A stretch of 39,883 nucleotides of DNA from CAZVRZ01 sp964629965. GTDB taxonomy: Bacteria > Chloroflexota > Anaerolineae > Anaerolineales > UBA4823. How positions within the stretch are numbered: the first letter of the stretch is position 1; each line of letters begins with the position of its first letter. Of the stretch, positions 16,657-25,578 are shown one piece after another. Both the position numbers and the translations under genes were made by a program. The DNA lies in contig CAZVRZ010000032.1 of assembly GCA_964629965.1 (NCBI GenBank), positions 1 to 39,883 of the forward strand. Direction: 5' to 3'. The notes beneath the pieces were generated by a model that did no database searches, had not been told where the DNA came from, and worked only from the letters and a program-made list of their open reading frames with translations.

Positions 16657-19600
16657 TCAAGGAGTAATCACAATCACGGTTCCTGTAATGACAATGACAT
16701 CTGTGAGAGTCGGTGTCGGTGTCCAGGTGGGCGTCAGAGTCGGCGTTTCGGTAGGTGGCAGTTGAGTCGATGTCGATGTTGGTACTTCTGTTACAGTGGA
16801 AGTATGGGTTGGAGTTGGTGTACCTGTTGGAAGTGGAGTCACTGTACCAGTAGGCGTTAGCGTGGCAGTAGCAGTGGGAACCTGGAAGGTAATACGCAAG
16901 TACTTTTCAGCATAGGTATTACGGATACTATATAATTTTAATCTCAGGGTCACTGTGCCTACAGGAATGCTTTCTGGGAAAGTGGCAAGCAGATCCCAAG
17001 AGACAATTTTTTCAGCCTGTTTGATAGGCTGATTGCGCTCTAAAAGCGACTTCCACTCGGCTGGATCGGCACCCAATCCATAACTTAGATCAAAGCGCTC
17101 GAAATCGGCTGTAGCATCTGCTATACCAAAGATATCCAATAAAGAAGTTGAAATCGATTGGCCTTCTTTTGGGGACGTAAATTCCAGGATTGCACGCTGA
17201 TCACCTGCCTGACAGTCACGGGGGGGAGCGAAAAGAAGTGGAGATTTGAACCCAAGGCCTGTCGCCCACGTTCGACCCTGATCCGTTTCTGTAATCCATG
17301 CAATCGCCCACGGGTCAGTTACATTCAAAGCGAAATCTTCTTTAGTGAACTCTTTACAAGAAGGAGAAGCGCGTAAACCAGTCCAGGTATCGAAAAGCAC
17401 CTTCATCCAAAGATCCTGCTCTTTAGGTTTCGGAAGCTGATCGGCTGCAAAATACTCGCCTCGCTGGCTAGGGCACCATTGAGATGGTTCGCTTCCTGAA
17501 AGTGAACAGATCACACGATCCACTACAGAAGCCGGCTTATAAAACGGTGTCGGGTTGTTTCCGGTCAATCTCTGCATAGCACCCTGCATGAACTGCGCCC
17601 AAATGGGTGCTGCGCCTGTCACTCCCGTTGTATTCTGCATAGGCGTGTAATCCGAATTCCCGACCCAAACACCCACCGCAACATCTGGTGTGTATCCAAC
17701 CGTCCAATTATCCCGATAATCATTCGTGGTGCCGGTCTTGACTGCAGCCGCAAAAGGTAAGCTTAAAACCGAATCAGATCCAAAAGCAGGTGTTCGAGCA
17801 GAATTATCGGAAAGGATTGATGAGATCAAGAAAGCATGTTCTGCTCGGATAACCTGATTTCCAGCAGGTTTTTCATACTCGTACACCAAATTGCCGTTGT
17901 GATCTAAGATCTTTGTGATCGCTACCGGCGGGAGGAGTGAGCCTCCATTTGCCAGTACTGCATAAGCACCCGTCATTTCTAATAAGCTAACTTCTCCACC
18001 ACCCAAAGTTAATGCCAGACCATAATCCGCACGCGTGAGTGAGGTCACACCTACCCTGCGCATCATGGCTAGCAAGCCATCTTCGCCAGGTACATTCGGA
18101 TCATCATAGATGCCTGCATATTGTAAGGCTTTCACGGCAGGCACATTGTATGAATTCGCTAGTGCTGATCGCACCAATACCGGACCATGAAATGAGCCAT
18201 CATAATTTACAGGCTTATACGGCGCACTGGGGTCGTTTGGATTGCCAGAAGGTGGAAATTCTGAAGGCACATCCCAAACCAGGGTAGCGGCTGTCCAGCC
18301 CTTTTCAAAAGCGGCAATATAGGTAAACGGTTTTATTGTTGAGCCAGGCTGGCGAGTTTCAGTGGTCGCCATATTAACCTGTCCAGCAATAGCCTCATCA
18401 TAGAAATCTGCCGAGCCAACCATTGCCAGGATCTCCCCAGTATTAGGGCGAATGGCAACCAATGCACCGTTGTGAGCATTGTACGAAGACAGATTTGCTA
18501 CCCTCTCTTGAACAATGCGCTGCGCTTCTTCTTGGAGAGAAGGATCGAGCGTTGTGTAGATAGAGAATCCTGCCCGGTATATCGTTTGCGAGTCGTACTG
18601 AGACTCCAACAGCGCTCGCACATACATAACCCAATGAGGATAACGAATAGTAATGTCGGGAGTATGGAAGGTATAATTTTGAATATCGGTATATGCAGAT
18701 ACCGCAGTATTTGCATCCACACAGATTGGCTGAGGATTATTGCTAACCCAGATACAGTTCTGCTCTTTGCTAGTCTCGTACATCAAGACCAGCACTTGCT
18801 GCAGGCGTGTTAATGTGGCCTCGCGATTGGTATAAATATCAAAAACGGAGGGCGCCTGCGGTATACCGGCTAAAAAAGCTGCCTGGCCAAAAGTCAATTT
18901 GTCGGCGCTGGTATTAAAATACGTTTCTGCAGCAGCCTCAATCCCATATGATAAATTGCCATAAAAGTTTTCATTAAGATAAATCTCAAGGATTTCATCT
19001 TTTGAATACCGCCGGGTAATTTCTGCAGCAGCCAGGGCTTCACGAACTTTTATCCAGTAAGTCCGTTCTACACGCTCTTCGGGCGTAAACAACAAACTCT
19101 TGGCTAATTGTTGCGTAATCGTTGACGCGCCCGAAACTGTCTCCCCACCGCTCCGCCAATTTTGCCAGAACGCCCGTAAGATCGCCATAGGGTCAAAACC
19201 AGGATGGCTATAGTAATTTTTATCTTCAGTAGCAATCGTTGCAGCAATCAGGTAAGGCGAGATCTTGTCTATTTTGACATAAGTACGCTTTCCAGCATTT
19301 GGATCAAGGATTTCGTATAGAACATTCCCATTTCGATCCAGTATACGCGTGGTTTCAAATTGTGAAGCCCGTTCACGTAAATTTTCTACATTTGGAAGTT
19401 TCGAAGCTACAGAAAAATATTGGCTGATGACAATCGTGCCTGCAAGGAGTAGAAAAAGAACCAAACCGAACAAACCCAAAATAAACATTCGCAACAAGCA
19501 GCCCATATTTCTTCGCCAGTCGATCGATGGTAATTGGCGAGGCGGGCGCATGGATGGCTGTTGTTTTGTTGCTGGTTGTACTGTCCGACGAACAGATGTC

Positions 19601-20196
19601 GTTGATGAAGGAGAAACGCGACGTCGAGGAGGTGTATAAGCAGCAGGAGATACCCGCGTAGCATCGACATCGATCTCGTCCACCCTACGAGGCAGAGGCA
19701 TTCCCTGGGTACCCAGAGCGGGTGGGCTGGCCGGTGGTGTTGTTCCTAGTCCAGGAGGAGGAGGTATATAAGGCGCATGGGGTGGGCGATGTGGTATTTC
19801 CTTTTGCGCTGAAGAGGCAGCAACTGGAACAGGAGATCCTGGTTTTTGCTCTCCCTGGCTGGATGGTAATTCGGGTCGCTGAACAAAATCTACTGGAGTA
19901 GGATCTTCAAGCCATGAGCGCGATTCATCGATCTCTGGCACATCAGGCTCTTGTTCGAGTTTTTTTGTTTGCTCAGGATCCCTTGGAAGATTCTGTTTTT
20001 CAGAGAAAGATGCTGGGGAACCGGTTACGTGCTCGGCGACTATCTGCTCAACAGGTTCTGTCGGTTCATCGAATAGCGGGTGTTCTTCAGCATTTAATGG
20101 TGAACCTTGGCCTTCTGCATCCTGAGTAGTTGAAAGTAAGCGTCGAAAGCGCTTTCGAGGATCTTCAGAAGATTGGGAGTTAGATGTATCTGACAT
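16657..20196 (-). CDS. Class A penicillin-binding protein (PBP1A type)
   Basis: A bifunctional peptidoglycan glycosyltransferase/transpeptidase of 1179 residues from ATG 20196, which has GGAA upstream and avoids overlap with the MaoC gene. About 230 Pro-rich and acidic cytoplasmic residues precede one transmembrane helix (about 233-260). The GT51 domain has Glu324 in ATEDKNYYSHPGFD and STITQQLAKSLL. The transpeptidase has S618-T-I-K621, SYN (681-683) and K819-TGT. A penicillin-binding C-terminal Ig-like domain (SPKEGQSIS...) and an extracellular TPT-rich tail of about 70 residues follow. All catalytic motifs are intact. It is the last gene of an operon with a MaoC-like protein, a PII-like protein and an antiporter. 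Confidence 0.93.
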   Translation of the reverse strand: MSDTSNSQSSEDPRKRFRRLLSTTQDAEGQGSPLNAEEHPLFDEPTEPVEQIVAEHVTGSPASFSEKQNLPRDPEQTKKLEQEPDVPEIDESRSWLEDPTPVDFVQRPELPSSQGEQKPGSPVPVAASSAQKEIPHRPPHAPYIPPPPGLGTTPPASPPALGTQGMPLPRRVDEIDVDATRVSPAAYTPPRRRVSPSSTTSVRRTVQPATKQQPSMRPPRQLPSIDWRRNMGCLLRMFILGLFGLVLFLLLAGTIVISQYFSVASKLPNVENLRERASQFETTRILDRNGNVLYEILDPNAGKRTYVKIDKISPYLIAATIATEDKNYYSHPGFDPMAILRAFWQNWRSGGETVSGASTITQQLAKSLLFTPEERVERTYWIKVREALAAAEITRRYSKDEILEIYLNENFYGNLSYGIEAAAETYFNTSADKLTFGQAAFLAGIPQAPSVFDIYTNREATLTRLQQVLVLMYETSKEQNCIWVSNNPQPICVDANTAVSAYTDIQNYTFHTPDITIRYPHWVMYVRALLESQYDSQTIYRAGFSIYTTLDPSLQEEAQRIVQERVANLSSYNAHNGALVAIRPNTGEILAMVGSADFYDEAIAGQVNMATTETRQPGSTIKPFTYIAAFEKGWTAATLVWDVPSEFPPSGNPNDPSAPYKPVNYDGSFHGPVLVRSALANSYNVPAVKALQYAGIYDDPNVPGEDGLLAMMRRVGVTSLTRADYGLALTLGGGEVSLLEMTGAYAVLANGGSLLPPVAITKILDHNGNLVYEYEKPAGNQVIRAEHAFLISSILSDNSARTPAFGSDSVLSLPFAAAVKTGTTNDYRDNWTVGYTPDVAVGVWVGNSDYTPMQNTTGVTGAAPIWAQFMQGAMQRLTGNNPTPFYKPASVVDRVICSLSGSEPSQWCPSQRGEYFAADQLPKPKEQDLWMKVLFDTWTGLRASPSCKEFTKEDFALNVTDPWAIAWITETDQGRTWATGLGFKSPLLFAPPRDCQAGDQRAILEFTSPKEGQSISTSLLDIFGIADATADFERFDLSYGLGADPAEWKSLLERNQPIKQAEKIVSWDLLATFPESIPVGTVTLRLKLYSIRNTYAEKYLRITFQVPTATATLTPTGTVTPLPTGTPTPTHTSTVTEVPTSTSTQLPPTETPTLTPTWTPTPTLTDVIVITGTVIVITP

Positions 20197-20210
20197 AATT
20201 GAATTCCAGT

Positions 20211-20681
20211 TTATGAAACAGGTTTGCTGGCTACCAGCACTGTCCATGTACCTTTCATGGTCGTTTCATTGCGCTGGTTTTTGACATCCATCATAATAAC
20301 GATCAGTCCCCCACCCAATCTGGGAAAAGCTTTGATCTCAGTTATTGTCATCTCAACATGGATCGTATCCCCAATGAATACCGGCCGAGAGAATTTCCAT
20401 TCACTTATCTCACGAAAAGCAAGTACCGTTTTCTCCAAGATGCCCGTACGCATCGCGAGGCCCGACGCAATCGATAAACACAGCAGGCCGTGCGCCACGC
20501 GCTGTCCAAAAGGCGTGGTTTTACTAAACTCAGCGTCTGTATGGATCTGATTATAATCACCGGAGAGGCCGGCAAAATTGACCACATCACTCTCTGTAAC
20601 TGTCCGCCCTACAGTCACGATTTTTTGTCCTACAGAGAATTCCTCAAAATATAAGCCGCAATTGGTGGCAGTATCAATCAT
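20211..20681 (-). CDS. MaoC-like hotdog-fold dehydratase
   Basis: A protein of 156 residues, the size of a single MaoC domain. The hydratase signature is FAGLSGDYNQIHTDAEFS, with the catalytic Asp/His pair, followed by RVAHGLLCLSIASGL. Such enzymes hydrate enoyl-CoA esters; the (R)-specific members feed polyhydroxyalkanoate synthesis. AGGGTGA lies 5 bases before the ATG. It lies between the PII-like and PBP genes with gaps of 29 and 14 bases, so co-transcription is likely. A metabolic link to those neighbours is not obvious. The PhaR/phasin pair about 17 kb away hints at, but does not prove, a PHA connection. Confidence 0.85.
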   Translation of the reverse strand: MIDTATNCGLYFEEFSVGQKIVTVGRTVTESDVVNFAGLSGDYNQIHTDAEFSKTTPFGQRVAHGLLCLSIASGLAMRTGILEKTVLAFREISEWKFSRPVFIGDTIHVEMTITEIKAFPRLGGGLIVIMMDVKNQRNETTMKGTWTVLVASKPVS

Positions 20682-20710
20682 ATTTCACCCTTGAGTTCCC
20701 GTTTGGCTAA

Positions 20711-21061
20711 TTATCCTTCTTTTTTCAAACCATAAGCTTGTGCAACAGGCAAGACCACCAATACCCCTGTATTGGGTTTCGATAGGTTTCCAATAACACT
20801 TTGCGTAGCATTCACCATATTATCCACCATCTCTTGGTTTGGCACAATACTAAAGATGGTACGGTGATATTGTTCTTCATGCTGATATAGCGATTCGAGA
20901 CTCGGAATTAACGGAAAATCGTCTCGCATAGCGCCCTGGCGTACGCGATACATACCGCTGCTGTATAGGATCGTAGCGCCAGTGATGCCTACCTTTTCCC
21001 AAGCATCCATTAATTTTTCTATTTTTCCAGGGTCATCAACAACACATATAACAAAATACAT
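20711..21061 (-). CDS. PII-like signalling protein paired with the antiporter
   Basis: A protein of 116 residues from ATG 21061, which has AAGGA about 9 bases upstream. It begins MYFVICVVDDPGKIEKLMDAW, a beta-alpha start of the PII/CutA-like ferredoxin fold. A loop follows (MYRVRQGAMRDDFPLIP) in the place of a T-loop, and then the second beta-alpha-beta unit, TIFSIVPNQEMVDNMVNATQSVI. Canonical GlnB uridylylation and ATP motifs are absent. The gene starts 15 bases after the antiporter stop. By analogy with PII-like proteins encoded beside transporters (SbtB, for example), it may bind a nucleotide and gate the antiporter. The fold call is by pattern; the ligand is unknown. Confidence 0.65.
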   Translation of the reverse strand: MYFVICVVDDPGKIEKLMDAWEKVGITGATILYSSGMYRVRQGAMRDDFPLIPSLESLYQHEEQYHRTIFSIVPNQEMVDNMVNATQSVIGNLSKPNTGVLVVLPVAQAYGLKKEG

Positions 21062-21076
21062 TTTCAACCATCCTTT

Positions 21077-22285
21077 TTATAGTGACAAAGAGGCGGCTTC
21101 AGCCTTATTTCGTTTGCTAAACAAGAAGCGTAATAAAGGTGGCGTAATCAACGTTGTAACTAACACCATTCCAACCACTGCAGTAAATTCGCGGGTAGTC
21201 ATGATACCTTGCTCAATCCCAACGGCAGCCAGAATGAGACCGACCTCGCCTCTGGAGATCATACCAGAACCAAGTTGCAATGCTTCCAAACGAGTTAATC
21301 CCGCCAGAGAAGCACCGAGTGAGGAACCAATAAGCTTACCCAAAACCGCCACAAATGTAACACCTAAGATCAACCATATAATGCTTGCATCGAAATTGCG
21401 GATATTGATCGAAAACCCGATATTAACAAAGAAAACCGGTACAAATAAACCATAAGAAAGAGCCCGCATACCTCTCTCGAGCTGCTCCTTCTCGGGAGTA
21501 CGGCTGAACATCAATCCAGCCAGGAAAGTACCGGTGATTGCCGCCATACTACCAAGCACCTCTGCAGCAAATCCAAACAAGAAGAGAATTACTAACGCTA
21601 AGGATAAAACACCCTGGCTGATAGGCAGGCGCGCTATTTTCCGTACCAAGCTAGGTAAAACATAGATACCGAACAATGACGAAAGTGATAAGAAAAGGAA
21701 CATACGAAAAACTATCCAAAGTACAGACGTCCAGCCAGCTGATTCGGTTCCCAAAGCCAGAAAGACCGATGACAATAAAATGACCAACACATCATCGATC
21801 ACTGCCGCGCCTAATAGTCCCAGGCCAACTCGACTGCGAAGATAATTCAATTCCATCAAAGTTTGAGCTGAAATACTCACGCTGGTTGCCCCTAAGGTTA
21901 AACCCAAGAATAAAGCATGGTCAGACTCGAACCCCGATAAGCGGCCGAATAAATAGCCCAAGCCAAGAGGAAATATTACTCCTAAGGTTCCCGCATATGC
22001 TGATGTTTTCATATTACGCGCCAGATCGGAAAAATGCAACTCCAAGCCTGCCACAAACATGAGAAATAACACGCCGATCTCAGCCATTTCATTCAGTGCT
22101 TCAACCGCTTGCTCTGATATAAAAGACCAGTGAGAAATATTGAGTAGAGATGGACCAAGTAGCAAACCTACGATCAACTCACCCAATACCGATGGTTGTC
22201 TCAATAGGATGGCTAAATAACCTGCTGTTTTAGCAGCAATTAAAATAATAGATAATAGAAGAATTATTTGCAAAAATACAGCCAT
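21077..22285 (-). CDS. CPA2 family cation/proton antiporter (KefB/NapA-like)
   Basis: A protein of 402 residues from ATG 22285, which has AGGGAA 8 bases upstream. About twelve transmembrane segments cover the whole length. Family marks are LLLGPSLLN near the N-terminus, FLMFVAGLELHFSDL, the ion-site region AAVIDDVLVILL with paired Asp (as in NhaA/NapA-type antiporters), and the late segment GSGMISRGEVGLILA. There is no C-terminal RCK/TrkA domain, so any nucleotide regulation would need a separate subunit; the PII-like gene directly downstream is a candidate. It heads the operon ending in the PBP. It could exchange Na+ or K+ for H+. Confidence 0.9.
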   Translation of the reverse strand: MAVFLQIILLLSIILIAAKTAGYLAILLRQPSVLGELIVGLLLGPSLLNISHWSFISEQAVEALNEMAEIGVLFLMFVAGLELHFSDLARNMKTSAYAGTLGVIFPLGLGYLFGRLSGFESDHALFLGLTLGATSVSISAQTLMELNYLRSRVGLGLLGAAVIDDVLVILLSSVFLALGTESAGWTSVLWIVFRMFLFLSLSSLFGIYVLPSLVRKIARLPISQGVLSLALVILFLFGFAAEVLGSMAAITGTFLAGLMFSRTPEKEQLERGMRALSYGLFVPVFFVNIGFSINIRNFDASIIWLILGVTFVAVLGKLIGSSLGASLAGLTRLEALQLGSGMISRGEVGLILAAVGIEQGIMTTREFTAVVGMVLVTTLITPPLLRFLFSKRNKAEAASLSL

Positions 22286-22346
22286 CGACAAATTCCCTAA
22301 TGTGGAACTACCATGAAGAATACAGAATCAAAAGCATTGCTGGCAA

Positions 22347-22352
22347 ATTATA
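22347..22352 (-). promoter_or_regulatory. -10 box for the antiporter operon
   Basis: A consensus TATAAT on the minus strand lies about 60 bases before the antiporter start. I find no convincing -35 box at 16-18 bases. Confidence 0.35.
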
Positions 22353-22412
22353 TCATCCGAGCACTTATCTATAAGGAATGATGGGGTTTTTGAATTTGCC
22401 AGACAAAAACCT

Positions 22413-22441
22413 TTGACCTAAACACAAACTCACCGTACAAT
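22413..22441 (+). promoter_or_regulatory. Near-consensus promoter giving a leaderless transcript
   Basis: TTGACC (22413-22418), a 17-base spacer and TACAAT (22436-22441). The expected start of transcription, 7 bases past the -10 box, is the G of the GTG start codon at 22448. Confidence 0.7.
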
Positions 22442-22447
22442 TTAGTT

Positions 22448-24832
22448 GTGTTAGCAGACCTTCCAAAGCTTCCTCAACTTATTTACACACTGGCTGCAGA
22501 TAGTCGGTTGGGCCCTACCGATTATCTCAATGATCAGATTTGGGAACTTGCCATCGGACAAGGAGAACCTCCATCTTTGGCTCTGCAAACCTCCTTCGGA
22601 TTGCGAGCCCGGAATATGCGAATTTTTCCCCGCTTTATAGAAAAAGAAGTAATTGTAAACGATCCGGCACTTTTTTCTTCATCGGTAGGGGTTGACTTCT
22701 ATTCTGTAAATTGCATCCGAATACAGTTCAACCCGTTTTCCAACCTGCACGTGTCATTAACTTATTGGATCCCAAACTCACATGCGATTGCCGGGCTAAT
22801 GAAGATTACGAACCTAGATAACACCAGCCGCCGCATCTCCACTGAATGGATTGGAAACCTTGTTCCAGCAGACGGCGGCCAACGCATGTTGGCCAGTGAG
22901 TTTGAGAATATTCCAATTTTGCAAGGGAATACCGGCCTTCTTTTCCCAATATTTTTTATCAATGATACAGAAGTTCAGATTGGAGCCGGTTCCTATTCAT
23001 CTCTGATCCGAACCTGGGAAATACCGCCCGGGGGAAGCCAAGAGCTCATCTGGGCAAATTGCGCTGAAAAAAGTCTAAAGGAGTCTTTCGATCAAGCCCG
23101 CGAGTTGGTATTAAGAAAGATCGATGCAGAGGTAGCTCGCGCCGAAATGTTAGCTGCACGCCAGGTTGAAATTTACACCGGTGAACCATCCTGGGATTCA
23201 GCCTTTCGACAGGTGCAAAACGCCACATTCCGTCTCCTGATGGGATCTACGGAGTACCTGCCGCATCAATCGTTCGTTTCATCGCGTAAACCAGATCAGG
23301 GATTCTCATTGAAGAGAGATGGCAGCGATTACAATCATTTTTGGAATGGTCAGTCGCCTCATGATACCTATTACTTCTGTAAATTAATTTTGCCCACTCA
23401 TCCCGAGATTGCTCAAGGCCTGATAGAAAATTTCTTTTTTTCAGTCAATTCGCCTGGCAAGGTAGACTGGAAACCCGGCCTTGCGGGACAACGAAGCCAG
23501 CAATTGGCTACACCGCTGCTGGCATCCATGGTATGGCAAGTTTTCGAATACACTCAAGATTTTCACTTTCTCGAACGAGTATTTCCCCTGGTTTATGATT
23601 TTATCCAACTCTGGCTGAGGCCAGAACACGATCGTGATCAAGATGGTGTTCCCGAATGGGATCACTCTTTACAGACCGGATTTGAAGACCACCCGCTTTT
23701 CTCGTTGTGGCATGAATGGGCTTTTGGCACCGATATCACTTGTGTAGGATGTCCCGATCTAAGCGCTTATGTGTTTAGGGAATGCCAGGCATTAATTAAA
23801 ATATCTACCAAACTCGAACGCCTGGATATTATTGACCAACTGCAAGTAATCATCGACAAAATAAGGAATGTCGTTCAAGCATCCTGGAACGAAGATGAGG
23901 CTATCTACCATTACTGGGATCGTGATTCTCATTACTCTCAGGATATCAATTACCTTGGCTCCTTCTCAGACACACGTGAAATCCCCATCCATCGTAAGTT
24001 CATTTATCCCAAGCGATTGCTTATTCAAATTGAGAGCCAGTCTACCGTATCGCGGGGGATTCAAATCTTCATTCACGGTGTTGGCACATCTGGAGGACAC
24101 CTCGTTGAACGTCTTCCGCCCGAACGTTTTCGCTGGCATTTAAATAGATGTGCAGCAACTAGCGACCGGCTCTATACTGAGATCGAACAAATAACCCTGG
24201 AGGGCGTATCCCCAGGAGACCTAATTACTGTGCAGGTTGTTCCTCATGCCAGAATAGATCAAACCAACTTACTACCACTTTGGGCTGGTATTCCGGAACC
24301 ATCACAAGCAAAAATGCTGGTTGAAAAAACAATCATGAATACAGATCTTTTTTGGCAATCTTATGGTATAAGCTGCTTGCCCGTATCTTATAAAATCAAT
24401 AATTCCTTAGGTCGTTATGTTGATCTACTTTTTAATTCTCTGATTATTGAAGGATTGTTGCAATACGGATACCGCGAGGCTGCTGCGGAGCTCTATAAAC
24501 ACATCATGGGCGCAGTAACAAATGCCCTTACCCGGCGCCATGTTTTTTACCAATGCTACGATTCTGTAACGGGAGAGGGCTTGGGAGAACAGAATTCACT
24601 TCACGGGCTGCCCTCGTTGGGTCTATTCCTAGATATCCTCGGAGTACACATCATTGATGCCAAAAAGATCATCATATCTGGTTTTAATCCATTTCCTTGG
24701 TCTGTTACGGTAAAATATCAAGGAACAACGATCTTACGTCAAAAAGAAAAGACCACGATCATTTTTTCTAACGGTCAAACTGTTAGTCATAACGACCCAG
24801 AGCCTCATTTGATCGTAGTTGAACAGAATTGA
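22448..24832 (+). CDS. Six-hairpin glycosidase-like protein (GH63/GH15-like)
   Basis: A 794-residue protein without a signal peptide, with a GTG start directly at the predicted transcription start. The N-terminal third is beta-rich. The middle and C-terminal parts resemble an (alpha/alpha)6 barrel: DYNHFWNGQSPHDTYYFCK, LATPLLASMVWQVFEYT, DRDQDGVPEWDHS with acidic residues where GH63-like enzymes hold their acid, and FNSLIIEGLLQYGYREAAAEL. A beta-rich insertion occurs around 510-610. Gene size and the DGxPEWD pattern favour a cytoplasmic alpha-glycosidase or trehalase-like enzyme. Substrate and exact GH family are uncertain. Two DarA-type genes follow after 22 bases. Confidence 0.65.
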   Translation: MLADLPKLPQLIYTLAADSRLGPTDYLNDQIWELAIGQGEPPSLALQTSFGLRARNMRIFPRFIEKEVIVNDPALFSSSVGVDFYSVNCIRIQFNPFSNLHVSLTYWIPNSHAIAGLMKITNLDNTSRRISTEWIGNLVPADGGQRMLASEFENIPILQGNTGLLFPIFFINDTEVQIGAGSYSSLIRTWEIPPGGSQELIWANCAEKSLKESFDQARELVLRKIDAEVARAEMLAARQVEIYTGEPSWDSAFRQVQNATFRLLMGSTEYLPHQSFVSSRKPDQGFSLKRDGSDYNHFWNGQSPHDTYYFCKLILPTHPEIAQGLIENFFFSVNSPGKVDWKPGLAGQRSQQLATPLLASMVWQVFEYTQDFHFLERVFPLVYDFIQLWLRPEHDRDQDGVPEWDHSLQTGFEDHPLFSLWHEWAFGTDITCVGCPDLSAYVFRECQALIKISTKLERLDIIDQLQVIIDKIRNVVQASWNEDEAIYHYWDRDSHYSQDINYLGSFSDTREIPIHRKFIYPKRLLIQIESQSTVSRGIQIFIHGVGTSGGHLVERLPPERFRWHLNRCAATSDRLYTEIEQITLEGVSPGDLITVQVVPHARIDQTNLLPLWAGIPEPSQAKMLVEKTIMNTDLFWQSYGISCLPVSYKINNSLGRYVDLLFNSLIIEGLLQYGYREAAAELYKHIMGAVTNALTRRHVFYQCYDSVTGEGLGEQNSLHGLPSLGLFLDILGVHIIDAKKIIISGFNPFPWSVTVKYQGTTILRQKEKTTIIFSNGQTVSHNDPEPHLIVVEQN

Positions 24833-24854
24833 ATTTACCCATCGGAGGTGCTGT

Positions 24855-25202
24855 ATGCAAGAGAAAAGAACCGGACGGATAAACCGTTTGATGACAGCCG
24901 TAATCCAAGAACAAGATGTTGTGGCTGCTATGAAGTATCTACGTCGATTACAAGTTTCCATTACCCGTCTTCCAAGCACCGGGGGCTTCTTAGGTCGACG
25001 TAGCGCAACGCTGTTGATTGGATACGAAGCCGGGCAGGAAGAAGTTATTGTCAAGACACTGGCGAAAAGTTGCCGGACAAGAGTGGAATATATTACAGTT
25101 CCACTGGAGGGCAGCACACTTCCAATAGCTTCTCCCACCCCTGTTACCGTTGGCGGAGCCACCATTTTTACATTCGAAATTGAACGCTTTGAGGAGATTT
25201 GA
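24855..25202 (+). CDS. DarA/PstA-type cyclic-di-AMP receptor, paralogue 1
   Basis: A protein of 115 residues. ATG 24855 is chosen because GGAGGTG lies 4 bases upstream. It belongs to the DUF970 PII-like family, whose characterised members bind c-di-AMP. The ligand-loop motif STGGFL is at 41-46, and the long second loop is followed by the family-typical end PTPVTVGGATIFTFE. The usual GNTT stretch after GGFL is replaced by RRSAT (48-52). About ten extra residues precede the normal N-terminus. It is co-transcribed with paralogue 2, whose start lies 2 bases after its stop. Confidence 0.85.
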   Translation: MQEKRTGRINRLMTAVIQEQDVVAAMKYLRRLQVSITRLPSTGGFLGRRSATLLIGYEAGQEEVIVKTLAKSCRTRVEYITVPLEGSTLPIASPTPVTVGGATIFTFEIERFEEI

Positions 25203-25204
25203 CC

Positions 25205-25471
25205 ATGAAATTAATTCTTGCCATCCTGCGTGATGAAGATAGCGAACCGGTATCCCATGGATTGATCGTGGCAGGTTTTCGAGTAACCCGCATTGCTTCT
25301 ACAGGAGGGTTCCTGCGCCGTGGTAATACCACCCTCCTGATTGGTACGGAGGATGAAAAAGTGCAGGAGGTGATCGATGTCATGCGCCAATCTTGCCCTC
25401 CGTCTGCTGAAGAAGGAACACACCGGGCTACTTTATTCGTACTCAATGTGGCTCACTACGATCATCTATAA
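25205..25471 (+). CDS. DarA/PstA-type cyclic-di-AMP receptor, paralogue 2 (short loop)
   Basis: A protein of 88 residues from ATG 25205, with GAGGAG 8 bases upstream; TTG 25199 overlaps the previous stop and is less likely. It has the canonical ligand signature ASTGGFLRRGNTTLLIG (31-47). The segment between the two halves of the fold is much shorter than in paralogue 1 or typical DarA (about 110 residues). After RQSCPPSAEEGTHRA it goes straight to the last strand, TLFVLNV. The trimer core could still form. The second messenger is inferred from the family; no cyclase or phosphodiesterase is in the window. Confidence 0.83.
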   Translation: MKLILAILRDEDSEPVSHGLIVAGFRVTRIASTGGFLRRGNTTLLIGTEDEKVQEVIDVMRQSCPPSAEEGTHRATLFVLNVAHYDHL

Positions 25472-25578
25472 GTCTCTTTCAAATCGGTTTGGCAGCTTTA
25501 TAAGTGAAGATCAGCATTATTCCTATTGGCTCAATGATAGAAGTATCAATTTCATAATTGCTTTGCATGGGAGATCGT

